Positions 1 to 9,377 of a stretch of DNA of 64,000 nucleotides are shown here, in pieces (the stretch's first letter is position 1; each line of letters begins with the position of its first letter). Where the stretch lies: the NCBI RefSeq assembly GCF_039534975.1, contig NZ_BAAAWH010000001.1:3348001-3412000 (forward strand). The letters run 5' to 3'. The notes below the pieces were generated by a model. It saw only the letters and a list, made by a program, of their open reading frames with translations. It was not told the DNA's origin and did not search any database. The position numbers were made by a program, and so were the translations under genes. The stretch is from Microbacterium terregens (GTDB lineage: Bacteria > Actinomycetota > Actinomycetes > Actinomycetales > Microbacteriaceae).

Positions 1-173
1 TGCGGGTTCCGGGGCTGCCGCGGCAAGGTCTGGGTGAAGTGCACAGGCGGCGCATCCTGCTTGTCTTCGGAGCACGATGACACGCGGCCGGTGATCCCGA
101 TCGATGCGGCTGCGGGCAGCGCTCAGGCTGGAGTTGTCGATGGTCCGGTGCGCCGCTCGTTGGATCGAGAACC
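1..173. other. Window edge, no confident gene
   Basis: No gene can be called here. The + strand frame beginning at base 1 is open to a TAG at 199-201 and would overlap the 3' end of the RpiB-like gene on the other strand. Its third-position GC (about 73 percent by my count) is well below that of the clear genes in this window. It could be the tail of a convergent gene that starts outside the window, or chance. Confidence 0.3.
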
Positions 174-665
174 CTACGTTGCGTCGGGCGATACCTCATA
201 GTCGCGGATCGCTGCGACCTTCTGGGCTGAGGGACTCGACGAATCGAACCGATATCCCAGCCACTCCCGAACGAGCCGCCGCGCGAGCTCCGCGCCGATG
301 ACGCGCTGACCCAGGCAAAGCACTTGTGCGTCGTTCGAAAGTACGCTGCGCTCCACTGAATAGGAGTCATGCGCGGTCACGGCCCGGATTCCCGGCACCT
401 TGTTCGCCGATATGGCAACGCCCAGTCCCGTGCCGCAGATCAGCAGCGCACGGTCGGCCTCCCCGGCAGCGACCCGGCGCGCGGCCTGCACGGCGACGTG
501 CGGGTAGTCGGTCGACTCACCGGCGGCCACTCCCACGTCGACGACCGACGCCACGCGCGGGTCCGCCTCGAGGTCCGCCCGGAGCAGCTGCTTGTACGCG
601 AGTCCGGCCTCGTCGCTCCCGACGACGATGCGCAGCGGTTCGGCATCCGGGGTCATGTCCGTCAC
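174..665 (-). CDS. RpiB/LacAB-family sugar-phosphate isomerase
   Basis: 163-residue RpiB-family aldose-ketose phosphate isomerase. The motifs GSDEAG (about 16-21), CGTGLG with the likely catalytic Cys near residue 77, and NDAQVLCLG (about 111-119) are all present, and the length is typical. The start is a GTG preceded by AAGGAGGG; it overlaps the stop of the kinase gene upstream by four bases, implying translational coupling. In family terms it could act on ribose-5-phosphate, but next to a dihydroxyacetone-kinase-like gene it resembles D-erythrulose-4-phosphate isomerases (DerI), which make erythrose-4-phosphate. It is the last gene of a minus-strand operon. The substrate is inferred from context only. 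Confidence 0.85.
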   Translation of the reverse strand: MTDMTPDAEPLRIVVGSDEAGLAYKQLLRADLEADPRVASVVDVGVAAGESTDYPHVAVQAARRVAAGEADRALLICGTGLGVAISANKVPGIRAVTAHDSYSVERSVLSNDAQVLCLGQRVIGAELARRLVREWLGYRFDSSSPSAQKVAAIRDYEVSPDAT

Positions 666-2374
666 GTTGGTCCCTCCTTCGCGAGCACCCCTCGGAGCGC
701 CGCCGCGATCAAGGCGAACGATGTGGCCCCGGCATCCGGCGTTCCGATGCTCCGTTCGGCGAGTGGTCGTGCTCGACCTTTTCTGGGCCGCATGGCCGCT
801 GTCGCCTGAGCTGCGGCGGCAGCGGCGTCGGCGGCATCCGCCCACGCCAGCTCAAGGCGCACGCCGCTCTCGACCCGCTCGCGGAGCGTCGCCGCGAACG
901 GAGTCAGCGCGTCGACCATGGTCTTGTCGTTCGGCTGCGCTCCGCCCAGTTCGATCACCGCGGCGAGGAACGCGTCGACGGCAGCCGGCGCGATCGTCGC
1001 GTCGTACGTCTCGCGATCGTCTCCGATCACCGCTGCCGCGGCCTCGATACCGGCGCCCCACAGCACACCGGAGGTGCCGCCGGCCTGCGCTGCCCACTCC
1101 CGCCCGGCGCGGCGAAGGTTCCATGCCACACCGCCGCCGTCCGCGGCGCTCAAGGCGGCGGCGGCCGCGTCGGCGCCCTTGACCATGCCGCGACCGTGGT
1201 CGCCGTCACCCGCGACGGCATCGATGCGGCCGAGCTCGGCTTCGTTGTCGTGCAGAACGCGGCTGACCAACCCCGCGGCCGAGCGAAACGCGGGGACGAG
1301 CGCACGAGCAGCTGCTGTCGATTCGGGAACGCGTCCGAGCTCGTCCGCGACCGCCCCGAGGTCAGCCGGGCGCAACCTCGCGGTGGCCGCGCCTACTTTG
1401 CGGTACGCCGGCGTGTAGGCATCCGCCTGCCACGCTGCCTCCAGCTCGTCGTCGAGCCACATGACGGTGAGCGAGCATCCGCCCATGTCCAGACTCGTGA
1501 CCAGTTCGCCGACCTCGGCCCCGACGGGAGCGAGGTCGTGCCGGCGAAGCAGCTCCGCGACGTCCCGCCACAGGATGAAGAGCTCTTCGTGCTTGGTCGA
1601 GCCGAGTCCGTTGACGATCACCGCAACGCGGGCTGACGCCGCGGACGGGCGCTCGGAGAGGACACCGTCGACGAGCACGGCCGCCAGTTCCCGCGATGTC
1701 AGTCGAGGCGTGTCGCTCACCCCGGGCTCACCATGGATGCCGAGACCAATGCTCATCTCGCCATCCGGGACGACGAACAACGGGGCCGCCGCGCCGGGCA
1801 GCGTGCATCCCGTGAACGCGACCCCGAACGAACGGGTCCGGTCGTTCGCGAGGCGACCCAGTCGCTCGACGTCATCGAGCGAGCTCCCCTTTTCGGCGGC
1901 CGCACCCATCACTTTGAAGACCGTGAAGTCGCCCGCGATCCCGCGGCGGCCGGCGACCGTCGGCGACGAAGCGATGTCATCGGTGACGGTGACGATCCGG
2001 GTGTCGACTCCCTCGCTGCGCAGCCGATCGGCGGCGATGCCGAAGTTCATCAGGTCGCCGGCATAGTTGCCGAAGCTCAGGATGACGCCCCGACCCTGAT
2101 CCGATGCCTTCGCCACCGAGTAGACCTGAGCGGCGGAGGGCGAGGTGAAGACGTTGCCCACCACGGCCCCCGCGGCGAACCCGGGCCCCACCAGACCGGC
2201 GAACGCGGGATAGTGACCCGAGCCGCCGCCGATCACGACCGCGACGCGCGGCGGCCCTTCGCGGTGCCCGACCACACCACCCGGGACCATGCGCAGCCGG
2301 TCCGCGTACAGTTCGGCGAAACCCTCGAGCTGATCGTCCACAAACGACGCGGGATCGTTGAAGATGACCGTCAT
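662..2374 (-). CDS. Dihydroxyacetone kinase family protein (DhaK-DhaL fusion)
   Basis: 570-residue ATP-dependent ketose kinase carrying both halves of the family in one chain. The N-terminal DhaK domain has GGGSGHYP (49-56) and GIHGEPG with the substrate-binding His near 214. The C-terminal DhaL domain has the Mg-ATP loop DGDHGRGM (390-397). Single-chain enzymes of this build use ATP directly rather than a PTS donor. I chose the ATG at 2374 because the protein then begins at the usual family N-terminus and overlaps the previous stop by ATGA; a longer open frame upstream has no family similarity. Homologues phosphorylate dihydroxyacetone, or L- or D-erythrulose (LerK/DerK). The RpiB-like gene after it favours a tetrulose. 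Substrate unproven. Confidence 0.88.
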   Translation of the reverse strand: MTVIFNDPASFVDDQLEGFAELYADRLRMVPGGVVGHREGPPRVAVVIGGGSGHYPAFAGLVGPGFAAGAVVGNVFTSPSAAQVYSVAKASDQGRGVILSFGNYAGDLMNFGIAADRLRSEGVDTRIVTVTDDIASSPTVAGRRGIAGDFTVFKVMGAAAEKGSSLDDVERLGRLANDRTRSFGVAFTGCTLPGAAAPLFVVPDGEMSIGLGIHGEPGVSDTPRLTSRELAAVLVDGVLSERPSAASARVAVIVNGLGSTKHEELFILWRDVAELLRRHDLAPVGAEVGELVTSLDMGGCSLTVMWLDDELEAAWQADAYTPAYRKVGAATARLRPADLGAVADELGRVPESTAAARALVPAFRSAAGLVSRVLHDNEAELGRIDAVAGDGDHGRGMVKGADAAAAALSAADGGGVAWNLRRAGREWAAQAGGTSGVLWGAGIEAAAAVIGDDRETYDATIAPAAVDAFLAAVIELGGAQPNDKTMVDALTPFAATLRERVESGVRLELAWADAADAAAAAAQATAAMRPRKGRARPLAERSIGTPDAGATSFALIAAALRGVLAKEGPT

Positions 2375-3255
2375 CCTCTGACTCCGGCCAGGATCATCGC
2401 GATGATCGAATCGTCCTCGGCGGCAAGGCCGGCGGCCTCTCCGATGCGGTACAGCTGCTCGGCGGCAGCCGCAACCGGCGCGGCGACCTTGTGCGCCCGG
2501 GTCGCGTCTCCCACGATCCCCATGTCCTTGCCGATGACATCGAGGCGGGATCGAAGTGGGGGTTCTTCTCCGCGGATTCGCTGTGCGATTCGCGGACCAC
2601 GGTCCGCCAGCATGAACGACGCCGCCGCCCCCGCCCCGAGAACGTCGATGACCATGTCCAGGTCGAGGCCGAAGCTGTGCGCGAGCGCGAGGGCCTCGGC
2701 CGCCGCCGCAGTATGGATGCCGCACAGCAGCTGGTTGACGACCTTGAGCTGCTGACCCTGCCCCACCTGGTCGCCGACGATGCACAGCGTCGAGGCGAGC
2801 GCATCGAGGACGCCGTGGGCGGCGGCGCGCGCCTTGGGCGATCCGCCCACCATGACCAGCAGCTCCCCCGTCCCGGCACGCACGGGGCCACCCGAGAGTG
2901 CGGCATCCACGCAGAGAATGTCGCGCTCCGCCAGCCGCGCAGCGGAGCTGAGCAGCGCCTGCTCGCCGACGGTCGATGTGATCACCACGACGGCGCCCGG
3001 TGCGAGCGAGGGTGCGAGAGCGTCCGAGCCGAAGAGGGCCTCTTCCAGCTGACCGGCGTCGCGGACGACGAGCACGACCACATCTGCTCCGCTGCCCGCA
3101 TCGCGAAGCGTTCCGGCGCGGGTCGCGCCGCCCTGTGTTGCGGAGTCCACGGCCACGGGGTCGATGTCGTACACCTTCACCGGGAACGACCGCCCGAGGT
3201 GCAGCGCCATGGGCAGCCCCATGGCGCCCAGTCCGATCACGGTCACGTTGGTCAT
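2371..3255 (-). CDS. NAD(P)-dependent 3-hydroxyisobutyrate dehydrogenase family oxidoreductase
   Basis: 294-residue beta-hydroxyacid dehydrogenase. A Rossmann fingerprint GLGAMG lies at 8-13, the substrate loop SGGPVRAGTG near 121-130, and the catalytic Lys (about 171) in GQGQQLKVVNQ. Family members oxidise 3-hydroxy acids such as 3-hydroxyisobutyrate, tartronate, L-threonate or related sugar acids. The gene is coupled by four-base overlaps to the isomerase gene before it and the kinase gene after it. In this operon it could oxidise a sugar acid to a 3-oxo acid that is decarboxylated or isomerised before phosphorylation. The precise substrate cannot be read from sequence. Confidence 0.85.
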   Translation of the reverse strand: MTNVTVIGLGAMGLPMALHLGRSFPVKVYDIDPVAVDSATQGGATRAGTLRDAGSGADVVVLVVRDAGQLEEALFGSDALAPSLAPGAVVVITSTVGEQALLSSAARLAERDILCVDAALSGGPVRAGTGELLVMVGGSPKARAAAHGVLDALASTLCIVGDQVGQGQQLKVVNQLLCGIHTAAAAEALALAHSFGLDLDMVIDVLGAGAAASFMLADRGPRIAQRIRGEEPPLRSRLDVIGKDMGIVGDATRAHKVAAPVAAAAEQLYRIGEAAGLAAEDDSIIAMILAGVRG

Positions 3256-4208
3256 GGGTTGACGGTCCTCTCGCGCACCGCGGCGGTCGCCTCGCCGAGA
3301 GCGACCGCGATCATGCGTCGAACGTACTCCGCGTTGCGGGCGGCCACCGAGAGTCCATCTCCTCCGTAGTGCTCCACGCAGAACGGGGCGGCGAATCCCA
3401 AAGAGATCGCGGTCGTGATCGCGGATCGGTAATCGAGCGAGCCGGACTCCATCGGCGCCGGCACCGCGGTGATGAGCCCTCGGGCGCGATCCTCGTCGCG
3501 CGAATAGCTCTTGACGTGCCAGTAGTTCGCGACCGGTGCGCACCGGGCGCTCGCGTCCAGGAAGTCCTCGACATCCCGATGCAGTCGGTACATGTTTCCC
3601 AGATCCGGGTTCAGGCCCACGTTGTCGAGGCCGATGGATTCCACCAGGCGCAGCGCACCGTCGACCGTTCCTATGAGCGTGTCTTCGTACATCTCGAGCG
3701 ACACGTCGATACCGAGGGTCGCCGCGTGCTCACCCAGTTCGCGCAGGCGGGCGGTCGCCAGCGCCCACGTGGCGGCATCCTGCTCATCGGCGGCGCCGGG
3801 CTCGGTCCAGAACCACTGGACCTTCTTCTGGTCGGGCAGGAGGGGCCGATGCAGTCCGAAGCTGACCACCGGCACGCCGAGCGCCGCGGCCGCGTCCAGC
3901 GTGCGATGGCTGTAGGCGAGATTCACCTTGCCGTCGACGGGGTCGATCACGCTGCGTCGGATCGCGGAGATGGCCACCGGACGAAGCCCGACCTGGGCGA
4001 TCGTCGCGCCCAGGTCGGTCAACGCCGCCTGGTCGAGGTCTCCGGGGCGGACCCAGCTGTCGGTGATGTCGACGCAGTCGAGCCCCTCGAAGACGACCTG
4101 CGCCAAGTGGTCGAGCCACACGTCGGCGCCGGCATCGTGGCTGGCAGCGAACGGCAGCATGGCGGCCGCGATCGGCCAGTTCGCGCTGGACGAGTAATCG
4201 TGGGTCAT
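3252..4208 (-). CDS. Sugar phosphate isomerase/epimerase family protein (xylose-isomerase-like TIM barrel)
   Basis: 318-residue AP-endonuclease-2/xylose-isomerase-like TIM barrel. The four expected metal ligands are visible: Glu172 in LEMYED, Asp202 in NPDLGN, His231 in YWHVKS and Glu279 in CVEHYGG. The family includes ketose epimerases, hydroxypyruvate isomerases, dehydratases and 3-oxo-acid decarboxylases, so the reaction is open. The ATG at 4208 overlaps the arabinofuranosidase stop by ATGA; a further upstream start is less likely. Its place between a glycosidase and a dehydrogenase/kinase/isomerase set suggests it processes the same sugar or sugar acid. Confidence 0.8.
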   Translation of the reverse strand: MTHDYSSSANWPIAAAMLPFAASHDAGADVWLDHLAQVVFEGLDCVDITDSWVRPGDLDQAALTDLGATIAQVGLRPVAISAIRRSVIDPVDGKVNLAYSHRTLDAAAALGVPVVSFGLHRPLLPDQKKVQWFWTEPGAADEQDAATWALATARLRELGEHAATLGIDVSLEMYEDTLIGTVDGALRLVESIGLDNVGLNPDLGNMYRLHRDVEDFLDASARCAPVANYWHVKSYSRDEDRARGLITAVPAPMESGSLDYRSAITTAISLGFAAPFCVEHYGGDGLSVAARNAEYVRRMIAVALGEATAAVRERTVNP

Positions 4209-5722
4209 GGCGTGACCAGCGTCAGCGCGGTCCACGACACCGGAGGAAGGGACAGAGCGACCGTCCCGTCCCGCAGGCGTGCTGTGTCGTTGCCGCGCAG
4301 GCGCACGCGATCCGGGTCCTGGAGCGTGTTGGCCGCGTGCATGTCTTCGTCGTGGAGCGACCGAACCTCACTGAGACTGACATCCCCGAGCATCCGGACG
4401 TCGATGTCGATTGCGACGTGCTCGTCCATGCTGCGGTTCACCAGGAAGACCGACGTCTCGCCGCTCTCTTCGTCAAAAGTGGCCACGGCGTCGACGACGG
4501 GGACCTGTCCATAGCTGCCCGTGTCGTACGTCGGGCAGTCCAGCTTCAGCTCCAGGCTCACGCCGCGGGCGAGCCGCGACGTCACCGCGAACGGGAAGAA
4601 CGTGGTCTGCCGCCACGCCGGCCCACCGGGCTCGGTCATGATCGGCGCGATGACGTTCACCAACTGGGCGAGGCTCGCCGCGGTGACGCGGTCGGAGTGG
4701 CGAATCAGTGAGATGAGCAGGTTGCCGAACACGACGGCATCCACCACGGAGTATGAATCCTCCAGCAATCGCGGCGCGACCGGCCAGTCATCGACCGAGG
4801 TGATCCGGTCCACCTCGTTGTACCGGGACTGGTACCAGACGTTCCACTCGTCGAACGAGATGTTGATCGACTTGTCGCTGCCGCGGACCGCTTTGACGTG
4901 ATCGGCCGTGGCGACGACGGAGTCGATGAACCGATCCATGTTGACCGCCGACGCCAGGAAGCTGTCGTAGTCCCCCTCGTGCGGCTCGTAGTACGCGTGA
5001 CACGAGATGAAGTCGATGTCGTCGTAGGTCTCTTCCAGGACCACCCGCTCCCACGTACCGAACGTGGGCATCTGTGCACCCGAGCTTCCGCACACCACGA
5101 GTTCGAGATCAGGATCGACCTGGCGCATCGCGCGGGCGGTCTTGGACGCGAGTTCGGCATAGTCGCGTGCCGTGCCGTGTCCGAGTTGCCACGGGCCGTC
5201 CATCTCGTTTCCGAGACACCACATCCGGATGTCGTGCGGTTCCGGGGCGCCGTTGGCGACTCGCCGATCGGACAGTGCGGTCCCGGAACGGATGTTGGCG
5301 TACTCCAGAACGTCCAATGCCTCCTGCACACCGCGCGTGCCGAGGTTGACGGCGTACATCAGCTCGCTGCCGACCTTTTTGGACCACACCGCGAATTCAT
5401 CGAGGCCCACCTGGTTGGTCTCGGTGGAGTGCCACGCCAGATCCAGGCGTCGCGGGCGCTGATCACGAGGCCCGACTCCGTCTTCCCATCGGTAGCCCGA
5501 CACGAAGTTACCCCCGGGGTAGCGGATCGTGGACACACCCAGCTCGCGGACCAGCTCGATCACATCGCCGCGGTAGCCGTGCTCGTCCGCGGTCGCATGG
5601 CCGGGTTCATAGATGCCGTCGTACACGCACCGTCCGAGGTGCTCCACGAAGGATCCGAAGAGGCGGCGATTTACCGGTCCGACGATGAAGTGGGGGTCGA
5701 TGGTGAGATGTGCGGAAGTCAT
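4205..5722 (-). CDS. abfA: Alpha-L-arabinofuranosidase, GH51
   Basis: 505-residue GH51 enzyme that releases terminal alpha-L-arabinofuranose from arabinan, arabinoxylan or their oligomers. The acid/base is Glu173 in GNEMDGPW and the nucleophile Glu292 in SFDEWNVW; IRYPGGNF near 66-73 is also typical. There is no signal peptide, so it should act in the cytoplasm on oligosaccharides taken up by the ABC importer encoded just upstream. Two ATGs are possible (5731 and 5722). I prefer 5722, which has GAGG just before it, although the spacing is short. It is followed by catabolic genes in the same operon. L-arabinose released here would feed the araBAD genes near 28-32 kb. Confidence 0.93.
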   Translation of the reverse strand: MTSAHLTIDPHFIVGPVNRRLFGSFVEHLGRCVYDGIYEPGHATADEHGYRGDVIELVRELGVSTIRYPGGNFVSGYRWEDGVGPRDQRPRRLDLAWHSTETNQVGLDEFAVWSKKVGSELMYAVNLGTRGVQEALDVLEYANIRSGTALSDRRVANGAPEPHDIRMWCLGNEMDGPWQLGHGTARDYAELASKTARAMRQVDPDLELVVCGSSGAQMPTFGTWERVVLEETYDDIDFISCHAYYEPHEGDYDSFLASAVNMDRFIDSVVATADHVKAVRGSDKSINISFDEWNVWYQSRYNEVDRITSVDDWPVAPRLLEDSYSVVDAVVFGNLLISLIRHSDRVTAASLAQLVNVIAPIMTEPGGPAWRQTTFFPFAVTSRLARGVSLELKLDCPTYDTGSYGQVPVVDAVATFDEESGETSVFLVNRSMDEHVAIDIDVRMLGDVSLSEVRSLHDEDMHAANTLQDPDRVRLRGNDTARLRDGTVALSLPPVSWTALTLVTP

Positions 5723-5795
5723 GATCCTCATTGGGTGTCGAGCAGAACGGTAAACAGTGGTCGCGACGCGGCGAGCTCCGCAGGGCGCGTCAGCG

Positions 5796-6722
5796 TCACT
5801 TGAGACTTCCGATCGCGAGCCCGCCGCGCCAGTAGCGCTGGAGGGTGAGGAACGCGATGATCAGTGGGATCACGGACACGAGCGAGCCGAGGATGATGAT
5901 GCTCCACAGGCTCTGACTCCCCGCCGCACCGTACGTGGACGCCGTCGACTGCCAGAGCCCGATGCCCACGGTGACGGGGAACAGGCGATTGTCCGACAGC
6001 ATGACCAGCGGCAGGAAGTAGTTGTTCCACGACGCGACGACCGACAGCAGCAGCACAGTGACGATGGCGGGCCTCAGCATGGGCAGGGCGACCTGCAGGA
6101 ACGTTCGGAACTCTCCCGCGCCATCGACCCGAGCGGCGTCCAGAAGCTCGTCGGGAACCGCGTCGCGCGCGTAGACGTTCATGAGGTAGACCCCGAACGG
6201 ATTCAGCAGCGTGGGGAAGATCACCGCCCAGATCGTATTGGTCCACCCCACCTGGGCGAACAACACGAAGGTCGGGATCACGAGGGCGGTCGTCGGCACC
6301 ATGACGGCGCCCAGCAGGATCGCGAACGAGAAGCGCCGACCGGCGAAGCTGTACTTGGCCAATCCGTAGCCGGCGAGCACCGCGAGCACCGTCGCTCCGA
6401 TACCCCCGACGAGCGCATACAGCGCCGAGTTGGCCAGCCAGCGCGCGTAGATCCCGCCACCGTAGGTGAACAGGTCGATGAAGTTCTGGACGTAGTTGAT
6501 GTCGCCGGCGAACCAGAGCGAGCTGCCGCCGCCGAACAGGCCCGCCGCGCTCTTGGAGCTGTTGACGATGAGCCACCAGAAAGGCACCAGGAAGTACAGC
6601 ATCAGCAGCCCGAGCACGATGTTCAAGGGCACGCGGCCGGGCTTGCGCGGCATCGATCGACGTTCGATGGTTTTTCGAGCCGGTCGGCGTGCGCGCGTGC
6701 TCTCGAGGGGTGTGACGCTCAT
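5796..6722 (-). CDS. Carbohydrate ABC transporter permease (MalG-type)
   Basis: 308-residue inner-membrane permease of the CUT1 class. It has about six hydrophobic segments and the EAA loop for ATPase docking, here as LLDAARVDGAGEFRTF. The N-terminus is basic and cytoplasmic. The ATG overlaps the stop of the MalF-type permease by four bases. With that permease and the binding protein it forms an oligosaccharide importer. No ATPase gene lies in this operon, as is usual for actinobacterial CUT1 systems that share a common MsiK-type ATPase encoded elsewhere (inference). Confidence 0.92.
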   Translation of the reverse strand: MSVTPLESTRARRPARKTIERRSMPRKPGRVPLNIVLGLLMLYFLVPFWWLIVNSSKSAAGLFGGGSSLWFAGDINYVQNFIDLFTYGGGIYARWLANSALYALVGGIGATVLAVLAGYGLAKYSFAGRRFSFAILLGAVMVPTTALVIPTFVLFAQVGWTNTIWAVIFPTLLNPFGVYLMNVYARDAVPDELLDAARVDGAGEFRTFLQVALPMLRPAIVTVLLLSVVASWNNYFLPLVMLSDNRLFPVTVGIGLWQSTASTYGAAGSQSLWSIIILGSLVSVIPLIIAFLTLQRYWRGGLAIGSLK

Positions 6723-7645
6723 GACGTGAAGCTCCCTCGCTTGCGGGTCGCGAACAGGAAGATGTAGACGCAGATGAACACCACCGCGCCCAGTGCGAAC
6801 GAGATCGTCGCGCCGTAGTTGTAGTTCGCGAGCGAGAACGCCTGCTGATAGGCGTACATGTTGGGGGTGAAGTCATTCGGGATGGCTCCAGCGGCGAGCT
6901 GCTGGAGGATCTGCGGCTCGTTGAAGAACTGCAGGGTGCCGATGAGCGCGAACACGAGGATCAGCAGGAGTGCGGGGGTCAGGAGCGGGATCTTGATCCG
7001 GAGGATGATCTGCCACTGCGACGCCCCGTCGATGCGTGCCGCTTCGTAGAGGGTCGGGTCGATCCCCTGCAGCGCGGCGTAGATGATGATCATGTAGTAG
7101 CCGGCCCACTGCCACGTCACGATGTTGAGCAGCCCGTAGAAGATCAGGCTCGAGCTGAGGAAGTCAGGGGCTGATCGACCGAAGGCTTCGAAGATCTCGG
7201 CGAGCGGGCCGAAGTTGTCGCTGTAGAGGAACCCCCACATGAGGGCGCCGATCACCGTCGGGATCGCGTAGGGCAGGAAGATCATGAGGCGCGAGAAGCG
7301 CGCGTACCGCGTGATGACGATGTCGAGGATGAGCGCGATCGCGAGCGAGACCGCCATCTGCAGCGGGATGAGCACCAGCGAGAACCGGATCACGAACCAG
7401 ACGCCGTCCAGGAACGACGGGTCGCTGAACGCCTTCAGATAGTTGCCGAAGAGCACGAACTTCGTGCCGCCGATCATCGACTTCTGGAACATGCTGAGGT
7501 AGAAGGCGAAGCCGATCGGAAGCACGAGGAGCGCAAGGAAGACGACTCCGAACGGGCCGACGAAGAGCCAGCCGGTGAGGTTCTGACGAGCCGTGATGGA
7601 TCTGCGGCGTTTCGTGGGCACAGCGCTGGCGAGCGTGGCAGTCAT
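6719..7645 (-). CDS. Carbohydrate ABC transporter permease (MalF/UgpA-type)
   Basis: 308-residue CUT1 permease with a basic N-terminal tail, six predicted membrane segments and the EAA loop YEAARIDGASQWQI. I start it at the ATG at 7645, after CGGAGAAATC; the open frame continues upstream but has no family similarity there. It lies 71 bases downstream of the binding-protein gene and is coupled to the MalG-type permease. Together they would move arabino-oligosaccharides or related sugars into the cytoplasm. Confidence 0.92.
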   Translation of the reverse strand: MTATLASAVPTKRRRSITARQNLTGWLFVGPFGVVFLALLVLPIGFAFYLSMFQKSMIGGTKFVLFGNYLKAFSDPSFLDGVWFVIRFSLVLIPLQMAVSLAIALILDIVITRYARFSRLMIFLPYAIPTVIGALMWGFLYSDNFGPLAEIFEAFGRSAPDFLSSSLIFYGLLNIVTWQWAGYYMIIIYAALQGIDPTLYEAARIDGASQWQIILRIKIPLLTPALLLILVFALIGTLQFFNEPQILQQLAAGAIPNDFTPNMYAYQQAFSLANYNYGATISFALGAVVFICVYIFLFATRKRGSFTS

Positions 7646-7716
7646 GATTTCTCCGGGTCTGTGTAGGGAATGAGCGGGGCCGGTCCGCGCGTGCACGGAC
7701 CGGCCCCCGGCCCAGG

Positions 7717-9078
7717 TCACTTGACGGTGAACCCCTGTTCCTCGGCGTATGCCACCACGTCCGCCTGCAGGGCGTCCGCAGCCTCGGAACCGGTCGCCGA
7801 GCCATCGATGATGGCGGCGATCTGCTTCGTCAATGCGGAGTAGTAGTACTGCCCGAGCGGCGTGTACGTCATGCCGGTGTAGGCATTCGCCGCCGGAACG
7901 TACACCTCCTTGTTGGCCTGCTGACCGCTGAAGAACGGAACCTCGTAGTCCTGGAACTCCGGCGAGTCGAGCACGCCGACGTTGAGTGGGAAGATGATCT
8001 GGTTCTGCCAGCCGTCATCCAGTGATGCCGGGTCCGCGTACACGCCGAACGCCGCCTTGGCTGCCAGCTCGGGATCCTGCGCCTGGCTGCTCACGACGAA
8101 GGCCGAGCCGCCCCAGTTGATCGCGACCGAGTCGGCCGTGTCCCACTGCGGCATGGGGGCTGCCGCCCACACACCCGCATCCGCGCCCTCGCCGACGCCG
8201 GCTCCCTGGAGGTATCCCGGAGCCCATGCTGCCGAAAGGTAGGTGGCGTAGTCACCGCCGATCACGCCCGCGATGTACTCGGGAGTGAACTGGTCCTCTG
8301 TGCCGACCAGTCCTTTGTCGACCAGACCGTCCCAGTAGTCGAGGACTTCCTTGATCTCGGGGCTGTTGAGGTTGATCCCGATCTCGCCTTCCTTGCTGGG
8401 GTCGTACGTGAAGGGCTCGGCGCCGTTCCCGTAGAAGTACGCCGTGGTCGTGGCAGGCTGGTTCGCCGCGAAGCTCGCGAAGACCGGACCTCCCGCGTCC
8501 TTGAGCGCCTGGGCGGTGGTCTCGAGCTCGGCCCACGTCGTGGGCGGCGTGACACCGTACTGGTCGAAGATGTCGGTGCGGTAGATCATGCCCATCGGAC
8601 CGCCGTCGACCGGGGCGCCGTAGACGGCGTCGCCGACCGAGACGTCCTTCCACGCGCCGTCGCTGAAGTTCGCTTTGACGTCCTCGTAGCCGAGGTCGCT
8701 CAGGTCGACGAGCGCGTCCTGGACCTGGAACGTCGGGATACGGTCCGCCTCGACCATCATCACGTCGGGGGCGCCGCTTCCGGCCGAGATGGCCGTCTGG
8801 AACTTGTCATAGGCATCGCCGCCGGCGCCTGCGTTCGTCCAGCAGACCTGGACCTCGTCGTTCTGCTCGTTGAAGTTGTCGACGACGAGCTCCATGTTCG
8901 GATACCAGGCCCACATCGTGACGACGGGGAGGTCCTCTTTGGGGATCGTGTTGGTGCAGTTGGTCGCGTCGTTTCCTCCGCCGCCGCCATCCCCGTCATC
9001 TCCGCCTGCGGAACATGACACGAGGGCGCTCGCGAGTACGAGCGTGGCTGCTGCAGCGACGACTGGGGTGGTCTTCAC
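7717..9078 (-). CDS. Carbohydrate ABC transporter substrate-binding lipoprotein (CUT1)
   Basis: 453-residue extracellular solute-binding protein, family 1. A lipoprotein signal is clear: a hydrophobic stretch ending in LVSC near residue 23, followed by a Gly/Asp-rich linker. The GTG start has AAAGGA seven bases upstream. It is the first gene of the operon, behind the tandem operator sites at 9200-9221. Linked to the GH51 gene, the likely ligand is an arabinofuranosyl oligosaccharide, though a glycoside of another pentose or of a branched sugar would fit the downstream enzymes as well. Confidence 0.93.
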   Translation of the reverse strand: MKTTPVVAAAATLVLASALVSCSAGGDDGDGGGGGNDATNCTNTIPKEDLPVVTMWAWYPNMELVVDNFNEQNDEVQVCWTNAGAGGDAYDKFQTAISAGSGAPDVMMVEADRIPTFQVQDALVDLSDLGYEDVKANFSDGAWKDVSVGDAVYGAPVDGGPMGMIYRTDIFDQYGVTPPTTWAELETTAQALKDAGGPVFASFAANQPATTTAYFYGNGAEPFTYDPSKEGEIGINLNSPEIKEVLDYWDGLVDKGLVGTEDQFTPEYIAGVIGGDYATYLSAAWAPGYLQGAGVGEGADAGVWAAAPMPQWDTADSVAINWGGSAFVVSSQAQDPELAAKAAFGVYADPASLDDGWQNQIIFPLNVGVLDSPEFQDYEVPFFSGQQANKEVYVPAANAYTGMTYTPLGQYYYSALTKQIAAIIDGSATGSEAADALQADVVAYAEEQGFTVK

Positions 9079-9199
9079 TGTGATTCCTTTCGGATGCTGG
9101 ACAACTTTGTCGGGCGCCCACGATCGATGCGGTTCCGCTGTTCGCACGGACTTCGCGTGTGCCTGCTCCCGCGGAAGCCTTGCTTCTCGAACGCGTTTG

Positions 9200-9221
9200 C
9201 AACGTTGTATATTCAACGTTG
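9200..9221. promoter_or_regulatory. Tandem LacI-type operators
   Basis: Two copies of the perfect palindrome CAACGTTG sit at 9200-9207 and 9214-9221, 14 bp apart centre to centre, upstream of the importer operon and across from the LacI gene at 9378. The CG-centred palindrome is typical of LacI-family sites. Binding by the neighbouring LacI is inferred. Confidence 0.7.
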
Positions 9222-9377
9222 TAAGAGATGATCGCGGATGCCGGCGGAGGTGTCAACGGGTTCTGTGAAGTTCACGATCCCCGCAGCGCGCGCGCCGCCG
9301 CCGACCGCCGCGCAAACGGCCGCCGATAGGCTGGCGGATACGCACACGGCGGCGGGGCGACCCAGAAGGGCCGGGAG

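Noticed and set aside
1-201. Partial gene at the window start
   Set aside because: The open frame has weak codon bias and no recognisable domain; reported only as an unresolved edge.
2375-2785. Long N-terminal extension of the DAK protein
   Set aside because: It lies inside the dehydrogenase gene, is Arg/Pro-rich and lacks family similarity; the ATG at 2374 with ATGA overlap is better.
2371-4208. L-threonate/D-erythronate (Ltn/Otn) pathway
   Set aside because: The DUF1537 kinase and the class II aldolase of that pathway are absent; a DAK-type kinase is present instead.
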